This document shows positions 15,869 through 25,288 of a stretch of DNA of 64,000 nt, one piece after another. The DNA comes from Streptacidiphilus rugosus AM-16 (GTDB taxonomy: Bacteria; Actinomycetota; Actinomycetes; Streptomycetales; Streptomycetaceae), in assembly GCF_000744655.1 (NCBI RefSeq), contig NZ_JQMJ01000004.1, positions 3,038,001-3,102,000 of the forward strand, given 5' to 3'. The position numbers were made by a program, and so were the translations under genes. A model generated the notes under the pieces. It did not search any database and was not told the DNA's origin. It saw nothing but the letters and a program-made list of their open reading frames with translations. Within the stretch, counting starts at the first letter, position 1. Each line of letters begins with the position of its first letter.

Positions 15869-16408
15869 TCAGTGCCTGCGGCTGCCCGCCGCGCGCGGAC
15901 CGAAACGGAAGACCGCTCCGCCCAGCACGAAGGTGAAGCCGCCGGCGAGGATCATCGGGGTGGCGCTGCTGCTGCCCGTCTCGGCGAGCTGCGTGCGCGC
16001 GGGAGCCTGCGTCATCGTCGCGGCGGCGGTGGACGAGTCCTCGCCTCCGGCGGTGGCGTTCGCCCCCGCGTCGGAGCTGTCGCCGGTGTCCGTGGCCGTC
16101 GCGGTGGCGGTCGACGTGGCCGTCGACTTTCCGCCCGCGGGCGCGGCCGCGGCGGTGCCGGTGTCCGTCGCCGTCGGGGTGCCCGCGTCGGTCGGCGTGT
16201 CCGTCGCCGTGGCGGTGTCGCCGCCGTTCCCTTCGCCGTTCCCGTTGTCGTTGCCGAGCACGACCGTGACGTTGTCGTTCGGACCGTCGACGACCTTGTC
16301 CGTCGCCGCGTTGGCCACGCCCGCGATCGTCAGTCCCGCTCCGGCCAGCGCGAGTGCGACGCCAGCGACGCGTATGCCGCTGCTCTTCCTCCGGTGTCCG
16401 CGTGTCAC
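15869..16408 (-). CDS. Thr/Ala-rich surface protein with LAETG sortase signal
   Basis: A 179-residue secreted wall-anchored protein. The order is a basic n-region and hydrophobic signal peptide (about 13-34, cleavage near ANAA), a low-complexity region rich in Ala, Thr, Asp and Gly (about 45-135), the motif LAETG (141-145), a hydrophobic stretch ([16 protein letters not shown]) and a basic tail. That is a complete sortase sorting signal; LAXTG motifs are typical substrates of class E sortases in high-GC actinobacteria. I prefer the GTG at 16408 because GAAGGGG sits seven bases upstream; an ATG at 16423 is the alternative. No sortase gene is in the window. The mucin-like middle could be glycosylated (inference). 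Confidence 0.75.
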   Translation of the reverse strand: MTRGHRRKSSGIRVAGVALALAGAGLTIAGVANAATDKVVDGPNDNVTVVLGNDNGNGEGNGGDTATATDTPTDAGTPTATDTGTAAAAPAGGKSTATSTATATATDTGDSSDAGANATAGGEDSSTAAATMTQAPARTQLAETGSSSATPMILAGGFTFVLGGAVFRFGPRAAGSRRH

Positions 16409-16560
16409 GCCCACCCCTTCCATGTGCCCTTGCTGTGCAAAAGACTCTCTTAAGGCCGATACCGCGCGACAGCATGGTGCGACGAGGGCCCGGCGGTCAA
16501 CTTGCGACCGCCGGGCCCCGGCTGACTCCGTGAAGGAGGCGTGAAAGCAGTGTGTGCGGA

Positions 16561-17670
16561 CTACTCCGCCTTCTCCTGCTCCTTGCGCCAGCGGATGCCC
16601 GCCTCGATGAATCCGTCCAGGTCACCGTCCAGGACCGCCTGCGGATTGCCCACCTCGTACTCGGTGCGCAGGTCCTTGACCATCTGGTACGGGTGCAGCA
16701 CGTAGGAGCGCATCTGGTTGCCCCAGGAGCTCCCGCCGTCCTTGAGCGCGTCCATCGCGGCACGCTCCTCCTGGCGGCGCCGCTCCAGCAGCTTGGCCTG
16801 GAGGACGTTCATCGCCGAGGCCTTGTTCTGGATCTGCGAGCGCTCGTTCTGGCAGGAGACCACGATGCCCGTCGGCAGGTGCGTGATGCGCACCGCGGAG
16901 TCGGTCGTGTTGACGCCCTGGCCGCCGGGGCCGGAGGAGCGGTAGACGTCGATGCGCAGCTCCTTCTCGTCGATGTCCACGTGGTCGCTGGACTCGACGA
17001 CCGGCAGCACCTCGACGCCCGCGAAGGAGGTCTGGCGACGGCCCTGGTTGTCGAAGGGCGAGATGCGCACCAGGCGGTGCGTGCCCTGCTCGACGGAGAG
17101 GGTGCCGTAGGCGTAGGGGGCCTTGACGGAGAAGGTCGCGGACTTGATGCCGGCCTCCTCCGCGTAGGAGGTGTCGTAGACCTCGGTGGGGTAGCCGTGG
17201 CGCTCGGCCCAGCGCAGGTACATGCGCATCAGCTGCTCGGCGAAGTCGGCGGCGTCGATGCCGCCCGCCTCGGCGCGGATGTTGACCAGCGCCTCGCGGG
17301 CGTCGTACTCGCCGGAGAGGAGGGTGCGGACCTCCATCTCCTGGACGGACTTGCGCACCGAGTCGAGCTCGGACTCGGCCTCGGCGCGCGCGTCGGCGTC
17401 GCCCTCGGCCTCGGCGAGCTCGAAGAGGACGCCGAGGTCCTCGATCCTGCTGCGCAGGGTCTCGATCTTGCGGAGCTCGCCCTGGAGGTAGGAGAGCCTG
17501 GAGGTGATCTTCTGGGCGTGGTCGACGTCGTCCCAGAGGTCCGGTGCGGCGGCCTGCTCCTCGAAGACCGCGATGTCGGCGCGGAGCTTGTCCAGGTCGA
17601 CGACTGCCTCGATCGACCCCATGGTCGATTCGAGGGACTTGAGTTCTTCGGAAGGATCAATGGCTGCCAC
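16561..17670 (-). CDS. prfB: Peptide chain release factor 2
   Basis: A 369-residue class I release factor recognising UGA and UAA. The stop-codon recognition motif SPF is seen in [12 protein letters not shown]. The peptidyl-hydrolysis GGQ loop is seen in [17 protein letters not shown], with [13 protein letters not shown] downstream. It reads as one uninterrupted frame: the in-frame UGA and programmed +1 frameshift found in E. coli prfB are absent, as in many actinobacteria. The start is taken as GTG at 17670 ([10 protein letters not shown]), although the ribosome binding site is weak. It follows the PkaB-like kinase gene on the same strand with a 44-base gap. Confidence 0.95.
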   Translation of the reverse strand: MAAIDPSEELKSLESTMGSIEAVVDLDKLRADIAVFEEQAAAPDLWDDVDHAQKITSRLSYLQGELRKIETLRSRIEDLGVLFELAEAEGDADARAEAESELDSVRKSVQEMEVRTLLSGEYDAREALVNIRAEAGGIDAADFAEQLMRMYLRWAERHGYPTEVYDTSYAEEAGIKSATFSVKAPYAYGTLSVEQGTHRLVRISPFDNQGRRQTSFAGVEVLPVVESSDHVDIDEKELRIDVYRSSGPGGQGVNTTDSAVRITHLPTGIVVSCQNERSQIQNKASAMNVLQAKLLERRRQEERAAMDALKDGGSSWGNQMRSYVLHPYQMVKDLRTEYEVGNPQAVLDGDLDGFIEAGIRWRKEQEKAE

Positions 17671-17714
17671 GTGCCAAGCGTAATGCAGAGCGGCAAGCTG
17701 GTTGCCGTTCCGCC

Positions 17715-19916
17715 TCAGTGGCCGTGGGTGAACTGCAGGCCGCCGCCCGGAGTGACCCGGAACAGGGTGATCCCGCCGCCGTCCGCGTAGGCGGCCGGCG
17801 CGTACGAGGACGAGGGGGCCGCGGGCAGGGTGCCGCCGCTCCAGGCCGCCGCCGAGGCGCTCGCGGCCGCGTAGCCGCTCCCGGTGGAGAAGAGGTAGAT
17901 CCCGCCGGAGGCCGCCTGCACCGCCTCCGGGCGTCCGTCCGCCCCGCCGGCGGTCGCGCCGGACACCGGACGGGAGAAGTGCCACAGGCCGTCGGCCAGG
18001 TGGGTGTGCTGGATCTGGCCGGCGGGGGACGCCACGAAGGCGTCGGTGGTCCCGTCGTTCTCGGCGATCAGCGCGGGGGCGCCGGCGACCTGGCCGACGG
18101 TGGAGACCGCGGCCCAGACCGTCCAGGCCCCGCCGACGAACGAGGTCGTCGCCAGCTCGCCGCCGATCCGCGCCACCAGGTCGATCCGGCCCGCAGCCGA
18201 GGCGACCGCCGCGGGCGGGGCGTCCACGTGGGTGCGGCCGTCCAACTGGCTCCAGGGCGACCAGACCCCGCCGGCCAGGTCGCGCTGGTAGATCAGGCCG
18301 TCGGTGCCGCGGGCGAAGAGGCGCAGGTTTCCGCCCGGCAGCGACACCGGCGCGGGCTCGCCGCTGACGTGTATGCCGGTGAGCTTGCCCCAGGGCGCGA
18401 AGGCGGATCCGCTCCGGGCGAGGTAGCGGATCGCGCCGGAGGCGTCGGTGCCGAAGACGTAGGCCGTGCCGCCGACCTTGACCGCGCGGACCCCGCTGAC
18501 CAGCGGTGCGGGCGGGGCGGGCGCGTCGGCCCAGCCGGACCAGGCGGGCAGCCGCGGCGCCCCGCCCGGCGCGGCGGCGTCCGAGGCTCCGGCGACGGGG
18601 GCCTTCGGCAGGCCCGCGCTGCGGTCGGGGTGCGGGCTCGGCCAGGCGGCGTCCCCCGGGTTGCCGTGGCGCTGGGTGCCGCCGGAGCCGGAGAACGCGG
18701 CGTAGCCGCCGAAGGCGGTGAGCGCGAGGACGACCGCGGCCGTGCCCGCGAACAGCCGGCGCCGTCGGCGCACCGCGGCGCCGCCCGCTCCGCTGCGCTG
18801 CGCGCCGGCCGGGCGACGGCCGGCCGCGCCCGCACGCTGCGCGCGGGAGGCCTCGGCGAGTCCGGCCAGCTCCTCGGGACGGGGGCGGCGCAGGTTGGTG
18901 TGGGTCTCCCGGTTGGAGTCCGGGAGGCTGCCCGGCACCAGGGGCACGGCCGAGCCGCGGCGGCGGCGCGCACGGGCGGTGTTCGCCGCCTCGTCCTCGT
19001 CCTCCTCCTCGTCCAGCAGGTCGGCCGGGTCGTAGCCGGGCAGCGGCGGGACGTCGGGGGCGTCCGGGTGGGCGATGTGCAGGGCCGGCAGACCCGCGAG
19101 ACCGGGGAGCAGTTCGCGCAGGCCCGCCGCGAGCTCGGCGGCCCGCAGCCGGGAGGCGGGGGCCTTGGCGAGGCACTGGGCCAGCACCTTCCACAGCGGC
19201 TCCGGCAGGCCGGGCAGCGGGGGCACCGTCTCGGTGACGTGGCGGCGCAGCACCGCGCCGGTGTGCCCGCCGCCGAAGGGCGTGAAACCGGCCAGCAGTT
19301 CGTAGAGGACGGTGGCCAGCGCGTAGATGTCGACGGCGGCGCGCGGCTCCAGGCCCTCGATGATCTCGGGCGCGAGGTAGTCCGGCGTGCCGATGATCCG
19401 GGTGGCCCTGGTCCTGCGCGGCGCGTCGACGAGCCTGGCGAAGCCGAAGTCGGAGAGCTTGGCGCGCGGCGCACCGCCAGGTCCGGGGCTGGAGGCCTGG
19501 TCGAGCAGGATGTTCTCCGGCTTCACGTCCCGGTGGATGATTCCCGCGGCGTGCGCGGCGGCGAGCCCTTCGGCGACGTCGGCCGCGACGGAGACGGCGG
19601 CCTGCGGGGTGAACGGGCCCTCACGGTCCAGGCGCGAGCGCAGGTCGGCGCCGTGCACCAGCTCCATCACCAGCGCGAGGTCGTCGCCGTCGACGACGAG
19701 GTCGTGTATGCCGACCACGCGCGGGTGGTCGAGGCTGGTCAGGGCGGTGCGTTCCTGCACGAAGCGGCCTACCAGGACCTGGTCGGAGGCGAGGTCCTCA
19801 CGCAGGATCTTGATCGCGACCGGCCCCTCCGGGCCCTCTCCGAGCCAGACGGTGCCGGCCGAGCCACGGCCGATCACCGTGTGCGCGGTGTAGCGGCTAC
19901 CGATCTTGCGTGCCAA
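17715..19916 (-). CDS. pkaB: PkaB-like transmembrane Ser/Thr protein kinase with a large extracellular sensor
   Basis: A 733-residue Hanks-type kinase. The catalytic domain (about 8-270) has GRGSAGTVW, Lys36 in [12 protein letters not shown] (Asp130) and DFG (Asp156). A basic linker precedes one transmembrane helix (about 388-409). The outer 320 residues contain repeated blade-like units ([48 protein letters not shown]) resembling a lectin or tectonin-type beta-propeller. That outer region is longer than I would expect for a PkaB protein. The TTG start at 19916 follows CGGAG and gives the family's usual [10 protein letters not shown]. It is paired with the PkaA-like kinase 185 bases upstream and followed by prfB. 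Confidence 0.87.
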   Translation of the reverse strand: MARKIGSRYTAHTVIGRGSAGTVWLGEGPEGPVAIKILREDLASDQVLVGRFVQERTALTSLDHPRVVGIHDLVVDGDDLALVMELVHGADLRSRLDREGPFTPQAAVSVAADVAEGLAAAHAAGIIHRDVKPENILLDQASSPGPGGAPRAKLSDFGFARLVDAPRRTRATRIIGTPDYLAPEIIEGLEPRAAVDIYALATVLYELLAGFTPFGGGHTGAVLRRHVTETVPPLPGLPEPLWKVLAQCLAKAPASRLRAAELAAGLRELLPGLAGLPALHIAHPDAPDVPPLPGYDPADLLDEEEDEDEAANTARARRRRGSAVPLVPGSLPDSNRETHTNLRRPRPEELAGLAEASRAQRAGAAGRRPAGAQRSGAGGAAVRRRRRLFAGTAAVVLALTAFGGYAAFSGSGGTQRHGNPGDAAWPSPHPDRSAGLPKAPVAGASDAAAPGGAPRLPAWSGWADAPAPPAPLVSGVRAVKVGGTAYVFGTDASGAIRYLARSGSAFAPWGKLTGIHVSGEPAPVSLPGGNLRLFARGTDGLIYQRDLAGGVWSPWSQLDGRTHVDAPPAAVASAAGRIDLVARIGGELATTSFVGGAWTVWAAVSTVGQVAGAPALIAENDGTTDAFVASPAGQIQHTHLADGLWHFSRPVSGATAGGADGRPEAVQAASGGIYLFSTGSGYAAASASAAAWSGGTLPAAPSSSYAPAAYADGGGITLFRVTPGGGLQFTHGH

Positions 19917-20100
19917 GGCTGCTCCGTGCGCGATGTTGGGGCCGATGGGGCCATCAGCCTGTCGAGCGTCAGCGACCAAAGTACGCGGCTTGGAGCCGTT
20001 TGGGGGACAGCAGGGGGTGGACGAGCCGCCAGGTGTCGACAAATCGTCAAACCTGCGGCCCGCCCGGGGGCGGAGGACGCGGCGTCCGGCCGACTCGGGG

Positions 20101-21972
20101 TCAGTTGCCCGTCGGCGGGACGGCGTGCTTGACCTTGTTCGCCGTGTTCGTGATCTGGTGGTACCAGTCCACGACCTGGTTCCACCAGCCGTGCACGACG
20201 TTGACGGCATGGTCGATCCAGCCGTGCAGCGGCGAGAACCGCCAGACCAGGAACCCGACGACGATCATGAAGAGCAGGACCTTCAGGCAGCCCATGCCCG
20301 GGATGTGCAGGCGCCGCCGCCTGCGCGGCGCGCGCTCGCGGGACCGGTCGGGCTCACGGTCGTAGTCGCGCTCGCTCGGGCGCTCCCGCTCGCGCTGCGG
20401 TGCGGGGCGCTGCGGCTCGGGGCGGCGCGTGGGCGCGGCCGCGCGCGGGGCCGGCTCCGGCCGGGCCTGGGGCTGCGGCCGGGCCTGAGGCTGTGCCTGG
20501 GCCTGGGGCTGCGCCTGGTACGGACGCGGCGCGACCTGCGGTCGGCGCTGCGGGGTCTCCGGCTCCCGGTAGGGCGGCGGCTGGTAGGCCTGCGGAGCCA
20601 CCTGGGGAGCCGGCGCGAACGGGTCGTCGACGGCGAAGCCGCCCATCGGACCCACCTGCGTCTGCTCGTTGCGGGTCCGCGCCGCCCGCAGCTGCGACTC
20701 CCACGGGTGCGGGCCCTGCGGGGCCTGCGGGTCCGCCCCCGGCTGCTGGGCGCTCAGCGCGCTCGCACCGCCGGCGGCGGCCGTCGGCATCACCCGCGTG
20801 CGGTCGGCCGGGTTCGTCCCCTGCGGCAGTACCGCGGTCGGATCGGCCGCGCCGGGCGTGAACGCCTGCCGCGGATCGGGCGCGCCGCCCGGGCCGGCGG
20901 CGAAGGCGTTCGGCGGCAGGACCTGGGTCGCGTCGGCCGCGCCGTAGGAGGCCGCGGCGGCCGCACCCTGGGGCAGCACCTGCGTCGGGTCAGCCGGTCC
21001 CGGCACCAGCGGGCCGCCGCCGGTGGCGACGCCGTGGGGCAGGGTGGGGTCCTCGCTCGGGGAGCTCGCGCCCGGCAGGTAGGGCGGCGGTGCGAGCAGC
21101 ACCGCGACCGCGTTCGCGGCCTCGATCTCGGCGACCGTCGCATGCACGCCGATGCCCGCCGCGACCGTGCGCAGCGCCGTCGCCAGCGCGACGGCGGTCG
21201 GACGCCGCGCCGGCTCCTTCTCCAGGCAGCGCTCGATCACGGTCCACAGCGGCTCGGGCAGGTTCCGCGGCCGCTCGGGCTGCTGGGACAGGTGCGCCTG
21301 AAGGATCTGGATCGGCCCGTCGCCGGAGAACGGCGGTCGGCCGGTGAGCAGCTCGTAGAGCATGATGCCCGCGCCGTAGACGTCGACCGCGGACGTCTGC
21401 GGCCGCCCCTCCGCCGACTCGGGGGCGACGTAGGCGGGGGTGCCGACGAACTCGGCGGTCCTGGTCAGTCCGGGGGAGTCGGCCAGCCGGGCGATGCCGA
21501 AGTCGGTGAGCAGCGGGTGCATGACCGGACCGCCGGGCCCGTCCACCGTCGCCAGCAGCACGTTCGCCGGCTTCAGGTCGCGGTGCACGACGCCGTCCGC
21601 ATGGCTGGTGGCGAGCGCGTCGGCGATCTGGGCCATCAGCAGGGCGCCCGCGACGGGCGAGAGCGGGCCGTTGGCCCGCAGGTACTTGTGCAGGTCGGGG
21701 CCGTCGACCAGGTCCATCACCAGGGCCAGCAGCTCGCCCTCGACGACCAGGTCGCGGACTCTGACGATGTTGGGGTGCACCAGGCGCACCAGCACCGCGC
21801 GCTCGCGCAGGAAGCGCATCACCACGTCGGGGTCGGTGGCGAGCTCCTCCTTGAGCACCTTGATCGCCACGAGGCCCGACTCGTCGTCCCTGGTCCGGGC
21901 ACGCCAGACCGTCCCGGTGGCGCCGCGTCCCAGCGGCTCCTCCAGCAGGTACTTACTGCCAACCGGCCGCAC
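20101..21972 (-). CDS. pkaA: PkaA-like transmembrane Ser/Thr protein kinase
   Basis: A 623-residue Hanks-type kinase. The catalytic domain (about 8-270) has GRGATGTVW, Lys38 in VAIK, HRDLKPAN (Asp132) and DFG (Asp157). The linker (about 300-560) carries recurring Thr motifs (DPTQVLPQG, DATQVLPPN, DPTAVLPQG, DRTRVMP, EQTQVGP) and then a Gln/Pro/Arg-rich stretch. One transmembrane helix (LKVLLFMIVVGFLVW) lies near the C-terminus, leaving only about 50 residues outside. The GTG start at 21972 has GAGGAG six bases upstream. It is divergent from an FHA-domain ATPase gene, a likely reader of its phosphothreonines (inference). Confidence 0.88.
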   Translation of the reverse strand: MRPVGSKYLLEEPLGRGATGTVWRARTRDDESGLVAIKVLKEELATDPDVVMRFLRERAVLVRLVHPNIVRVRDLVVEGELLALVMDLVDGPDLHKYLRANGPLSPVAGALLMAQIADALATSHADGVVHRDLKPANVLLATVDGPGGPVMHPLLTDFGIARLADSPGLTRTAEFVGTPAYVAPESAEGRPQTSAVDVYGAGIMLYELLTGRPPFSGDGPIQILQAHLSQQPERPRNLPEPLWTVIERCLEKEPARRPTAVALATALRTVAAGIGVHATVAEIEAANAVAVLLAPPPYLPGASSPSEDPTLPHGVATGGGPLVPGPADPTQVLPQGAAAAASYGAADATQVLPPNAFAAGPGGAPDPRQAFTPGAADPTAVLPQGTNPADRTRVMPTAAAGGASALSAQQPGADPQAPQGPHPWESQLRAARTRNEQTQVGPMGGFAVDDPFAPAPQVAPQAYQPPPYREPETPQRRPQVAPRPYQAQPQAQAQPQARPQPQARPEPAPRAAAPTRRPEPQRPAPQRERERPSERDYDREPDRSRERAPRRRRRLHIPGMGCLKVLLFMIVVGFLVWRFSPLHGWIDHAVNVVHGWWNQVVDWYHQITNTANKVKHAVPPTGN

Positions 21973-22260
21973 CGTGCGCTCCTCGTCGTGCCTCGCGCCG
22001 TAGGTGGCCGGTCCCCCCGGCCCCGCCGGGCTGCTCGCGTTTTCGGCCACTCTAATGGCGTTCGATCGGATCGGCGTGCCGTGCACGCGACACTGGCCCG
22101 GCACTCACCCGATCCACCGATGCAGACGCGTCGGGACGGCCGATACGTTCCGAAGATCATCCGATTGGGTGCCGTGCGCGAACTGACGGTGGCGGATGGG
22201 AGGATGCATGCGACACCGTGGCGACCACCATCGCGTGCGGGGCGGGAAGGGGAAGGGCGC

Positions 22261-25095
22261 ATGCAGATCCGGCTGACCGTGCTCGGGCCGCGTGAGGGCG
22301 GTCCCGCGTCTGCGACGACGCATTCGACGTCGTCGGCGCAGGCCGCCGCGCCCGCCGCGGACGTGCTGGTCAGCGCCCCCGTCGGGACGACTCTGGGGGC
22401 GGTGGCCGCGGCGCTCGCGGGCGCGGTCGGGGTCCGTTCCGGCGGACGCACCGGGCGCGCGGCGACGCACATCCATCTCTTCGCCCAGGGCCGAAGGCTC
22501 GACGAGCGTTCCGTGCTCGGGCATCCGCCCCTGGTCGACGGCGCGGTGCTGCGCCTGGACACTCCGGACCCCGACGACGCGGTGGAGCCGGCCGGATCCT
22601 CGGCCGCGCTGCACGTGGTCGGCGGCCCCGACGCGGGCGGCATCCACCTGCTCCATCCGGGTCGGGTCGTGGTCGGGCGCTCCGCCGACGCGGACGTCCC
22701 TGTGGACGATCCCGACGTCTCCCGCTTCCACCTCGCGCTGGAGGTCGGCGCCGACGGCCGGGTCAGCGTCGCGGACACCGGCTCGACGAACGGCACGGCC
22801 CTGGACGGCGCCCCCGTCGGCGGGGAACCGCGGCAGGTCCCGCCCGGCGGGCTGATCGAGCTCGGCGAGAGCGCGCTGCGGCTGGTCCCGGCGCAACTGG
22901 GCCGGGCCGAGCTGGTGCCCGACGGCCAGGGCGCGGTGCAGGTCACCACGCGGGCCGCGGGGCGCGGGCCGGTCCCGTCCCGGCCGAGCGGGCGCACCGC
23001 CTCCGGCACCGGCTCGCTGCCCACCGCGCACTCACCCGCCGCCCCGCACCACCCGCAGCCGACGCACGGCCGCGGCTTCCGGCTCGGGCTGCGCCGCAGT
23101 GCGCCCGCGGCCTCCGCCGTGGTGCCGCCGCAGTCCCCGCCGCGCGAGTCGGGACGCTGGCCCGATCCTGCGGAGCTGCTGCTGACCGCGCTCGGTCCCG
23201 GTCCCCGGCTCTGGGAGCGCCACCCCGACCACGAGGACGCCCTCGTCGTCCGTCTCGGCACGCGTGCGCACGCGCCCGTCACGCTGGATCTGCGGGCGGT
23301 CGGCAGCGTCGGCCTGACCGGGCCGCGCGCCCGGCTGGCCGGTCTCACCCGCGGCCTGCTGGCCCAGCTGGCCGTGCTGCACGCCCCCTCGATGCTGGAA
23401 CTGGTCCTGATCGCGGCCGATCCCGCCCGTCCGCTGGACGACCGGACCGACAGCTGGTCCTGGCTCGCCTGGCTCCCCCACCTGCGCCCCACCCACGGTC
23501 AGCCGTGCCGCGCGCTCACCGCCTTCGACGCCGGCCAGGCCCAGGCCCGCCTCGCCGAACTCGCGCCCGGCTGGGGCGAGGACGCCCCCGAGGGTCCGCC
23601 CCCGCAGCAGAGCGGCGTCACGGCCCGCCAGGGCCACGGCCCCTCCCGCGGACGGTCGACGGTCGTGGTCGTGGACGGCGACCCGGGCAGCGAGGCGGCC
23701 CGCGCCGCCGTCGCCGAGCTGATCGCGCACGGCGGCGCGCGCGACGTCCACGTGCTGCAGCTGGCCGAGCACCCCGAGGAGCTCCCGCAGGCCTGCGGGG
23801 CGCTGGTGGCGATCACCGGCGAGGTCGGCACGCTGCTCGACATCGAGCGTCCGGCCGACGGCACCGGAGCCGGTCGCGCCGCGGGCCAGCATCGCGCGGC
23901 GCCGGAACGGGAGTTGCTCGCGGGCGTCGCCCTCGACGCGGTCGGCGCGGCCTGGGCCGGGAGGCTGGCCCGCGCGCTCGCCCCGCTGCGGGAGCCCGAC
24001 ACGGCGAGGCGTCAGGGCGGCAGGTCCGCGCTCCCCGAGGCCGCCCGGCTGCTCGACCTGCTCGGACTCGACCTGGTCACCCCCGCGAAGATCTCCGCCC
24101 GCTGGGCCGAACTGCGGCTCAGCTCGGGCGAGGTCCCGACGGCCACGGTCGGCGTCGGCCGGGACGGCAGCTGCGCGCTCGACCTGACGGACCATCTGCT
24201 GATCGGCGGCGCGCCCGGCTCCGGGCGCACGGAGCTGCTGCGCTCACTGCTCGCCTCGCTCGCGGTCGCCGAACGCCCGGACCGGCTCGGCCTGCTGCTG
24301 ATCGAGGGCCGCCCGCCGCAGGAGCCGACGCGGGGCCTCTCCCCCGCCGTCGAACTCCCGCACGTCGTCGGCCACGTGGCGACCACCGACGGGCCCGCGC
24401 TGCGCGAGGCCGCGCACGCGCTCAGCGTCGAGCTGGACCGCCGCGCGGCGCTGCTGCAGGGCCGCTCCTTCGCCGCGTGGCACGCGGAACGGGCCCTCGC
24501 CAGCCTCGCGCCGCCGCGACGCCCCGCGGACGACTACCCGCCGCAGCCTTCGGGCTCGCTGGCCGTCGACCCGGAACCGCTGCCGCACCTGGTCGTGGCG
24601 GTCGACGACTGGGACGCGCTGCTGAGCTCCCCGCTGGCCCACGTCCTGGAGGACGCGGCGCTGCGCGGCCCGCGGCTGGGCGTCCGCCTGGCGGTGACGA
24701 CGTCCGCGCCCGAGCGCACGGCGGGCTCCGCCGTCGACGACTCCGCACAGTTGCGGATCGCGCTGCGGGTGGACTCGCCGATCACCTCGGCCCTGCTGAT
24801 CCACGTCGACGACGCGGCGTCCCTGGCCGACGACCAGCCCGGCCGCGGCCTGGTCCGCCACCCCGACGGCGGCGTCGTCGCCCTCCAGACGGCGCGGGTC
24901 ACCGGCCGCATCCCGCGTACCGCGACCCTCCGCCCGACGGTCACCCCCTTGGACTGGTCCTCCCTCGGCGAACCCCCGTCCTCCCGCCCCATCCGCGAAC
25001 TCGGCAACGGCCCCACCGACCTCGCCCTCCTCGCCAGCGCCCTCCAACGCGCCACCGACACCCTCGGCACTCCCCCGTCGGCGCCGCTGCTCTGA
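22261..25095 (+). CDS. FHA-domain FtsK/SpoIIIE-type ATPase
   Basis: A 944-residue protein. Residues 1-100 form a ubiquitin-like or EccC-like N-terminal region with Ala-rich insertions. An FHA phosphothreonine-binding domain (about 115-200) shows GRS (139-141), SRFH (154-157) and STNGT. A long linker precedes one FtsK/SpoIIIE-like nucleotide-binding region with GAPGSGRT (650-657) and VVAVDDWD. The Walker A lysine is replaced by Arg656, so ATP hydrolysis may be weak or lost. There are no transmembrane segments. The ATG at 22261 has GGGAAGGG just upstream. It is transcribed away from the PkaA-like kinase, with 288 bases between. It resembles EccC components of type VII secretion, but no other ESX gene is near. 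Confidence 0.8.
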   Translation: MQIRLTVLGPREGGPASATTHSTSSAQAAAPAADVLVSAPVGTTLGAVAAALAGAVGVRSGGRTGRAATHIHLFAQGRRLDERSVLGHPPLVDGAVLRLDTPDPDDAVEPAGSSAALHVVGGPDAGGIHLLHPGRVVVGRSADADVPVDDPDVSRFHLALEVGADGRVSVADTGSTNGTALDGAPVGGEPRQVPPGGLIELGESALRLVPAQLGRAELVPDGQGAVQVTTRAAGRGPVPSRPSGRTASGTGSLPTAHSPAAPHHPQPTHGRGFRLGLRRSAPAASAVVPPQSPPRESGRWPDPAELLLTALGPGPRLWERHPDHEDALVVRLGTRAHAPVTLDLRAVGSVGLTGPRARLAGLTRGLLAQLAVLHAPSMLELVLIAADPARPLDDRTDSWSWLAWLPHLRPTHGQPCRALTAFDAGQAQARLAELAPGWGEDAPEGPPPQQSGVTARQGHGPSRGRSTVVVVDGDPGSEAARAAVAELIAHGGARDVHVLQLAEHPEELPQACGALVAITGEVGTLLDIERPADGTGAGRAAGQHRAAPERELLAGVALDAVGAAWAGRLARALAPLREPDTARRQGGRSALPEAARLLDLLGLDLVTPAKISARWAELRLSSGEVPTATVGVGRDGSCALDLTDHLLIGGAPGSGRTELLRSLLASLAVAERPDRLGLLLIEGRPPQEPTRGLSPAVELPHVVGHVATTDGPALREAAHALSVELDRRAALLQGRSFAAWHAERALASLAPPRRPADDYPPQPSGSLAVDPEPLPHLVVAVDDWDALLSSPLAHVLEDAALRGPRLGVRLAVTTSAPERTAGSAVDDSAQLRIALRVDSPITSALLIHVDDAASLADDQPGRGLVRHPDGGVVALQTARVTGRIPRTATLRPTVTPLDWSSLGEPPSSRPIRELGNGPTDLALLASALQRATDTLGTPPSAPLL

Positions 25096-25126
25096 CCGAA
25101 CGACTCGAGGCCCAGTTGCGCTCACC

Positions 25127-25264
25127 TGAGGGGCGGGGGCTCTGCTTGATCGACTGCCGTGCGCGAGAAACCACCCTGGGTGGCTGGCCCCTCACGATGA
25201 GGACCATCCGCACGCGGGTGGCTTGTCGCGCACGCAGTCGATCAAGCAGAGCCCCGCGCCCCTG
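25127..25264. repeat. Dispersed inverted-repeat element, copy 3 (long-arm type)
   Basis: A 138-bp copy with arms of about 45 bp on both sides. Each arm carries the extra ctctgcttgatcgactgc block (right arm in inverse), then gcgcga and accacc. It lies between the convergent FHA-ATPase and GT87-like genes, where it could also serve as a terminator. Confidence 0.85.
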
Positions 25265-25288
25265 GGGAGTTGCAACCGACCGCCCGCT

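Noticed and set aside
16561..19194. An 877-codon frame fusing release factor 2 to an upstream Arg/Gly-rich region
   Set aside because: The part upstream of 17670 is an out-of-frame reading of the PkaB-like kinase gene; only the prfB part has protein-like composition.
19906..22260. N-terminal extension of the FHA-ATPase frame across the kinase gene
   Set aside because: The frame is open by GC bias only. The ribosome binding site and domain start support the ATG at 22261.
22261..25095. Type VII secretion locus
   Set aside because: Only an EccC-like protein with a degenerate Walker A is present. No EsxA/EsxB, EccB, EccD, EccE or mycosin gene lies nearby.
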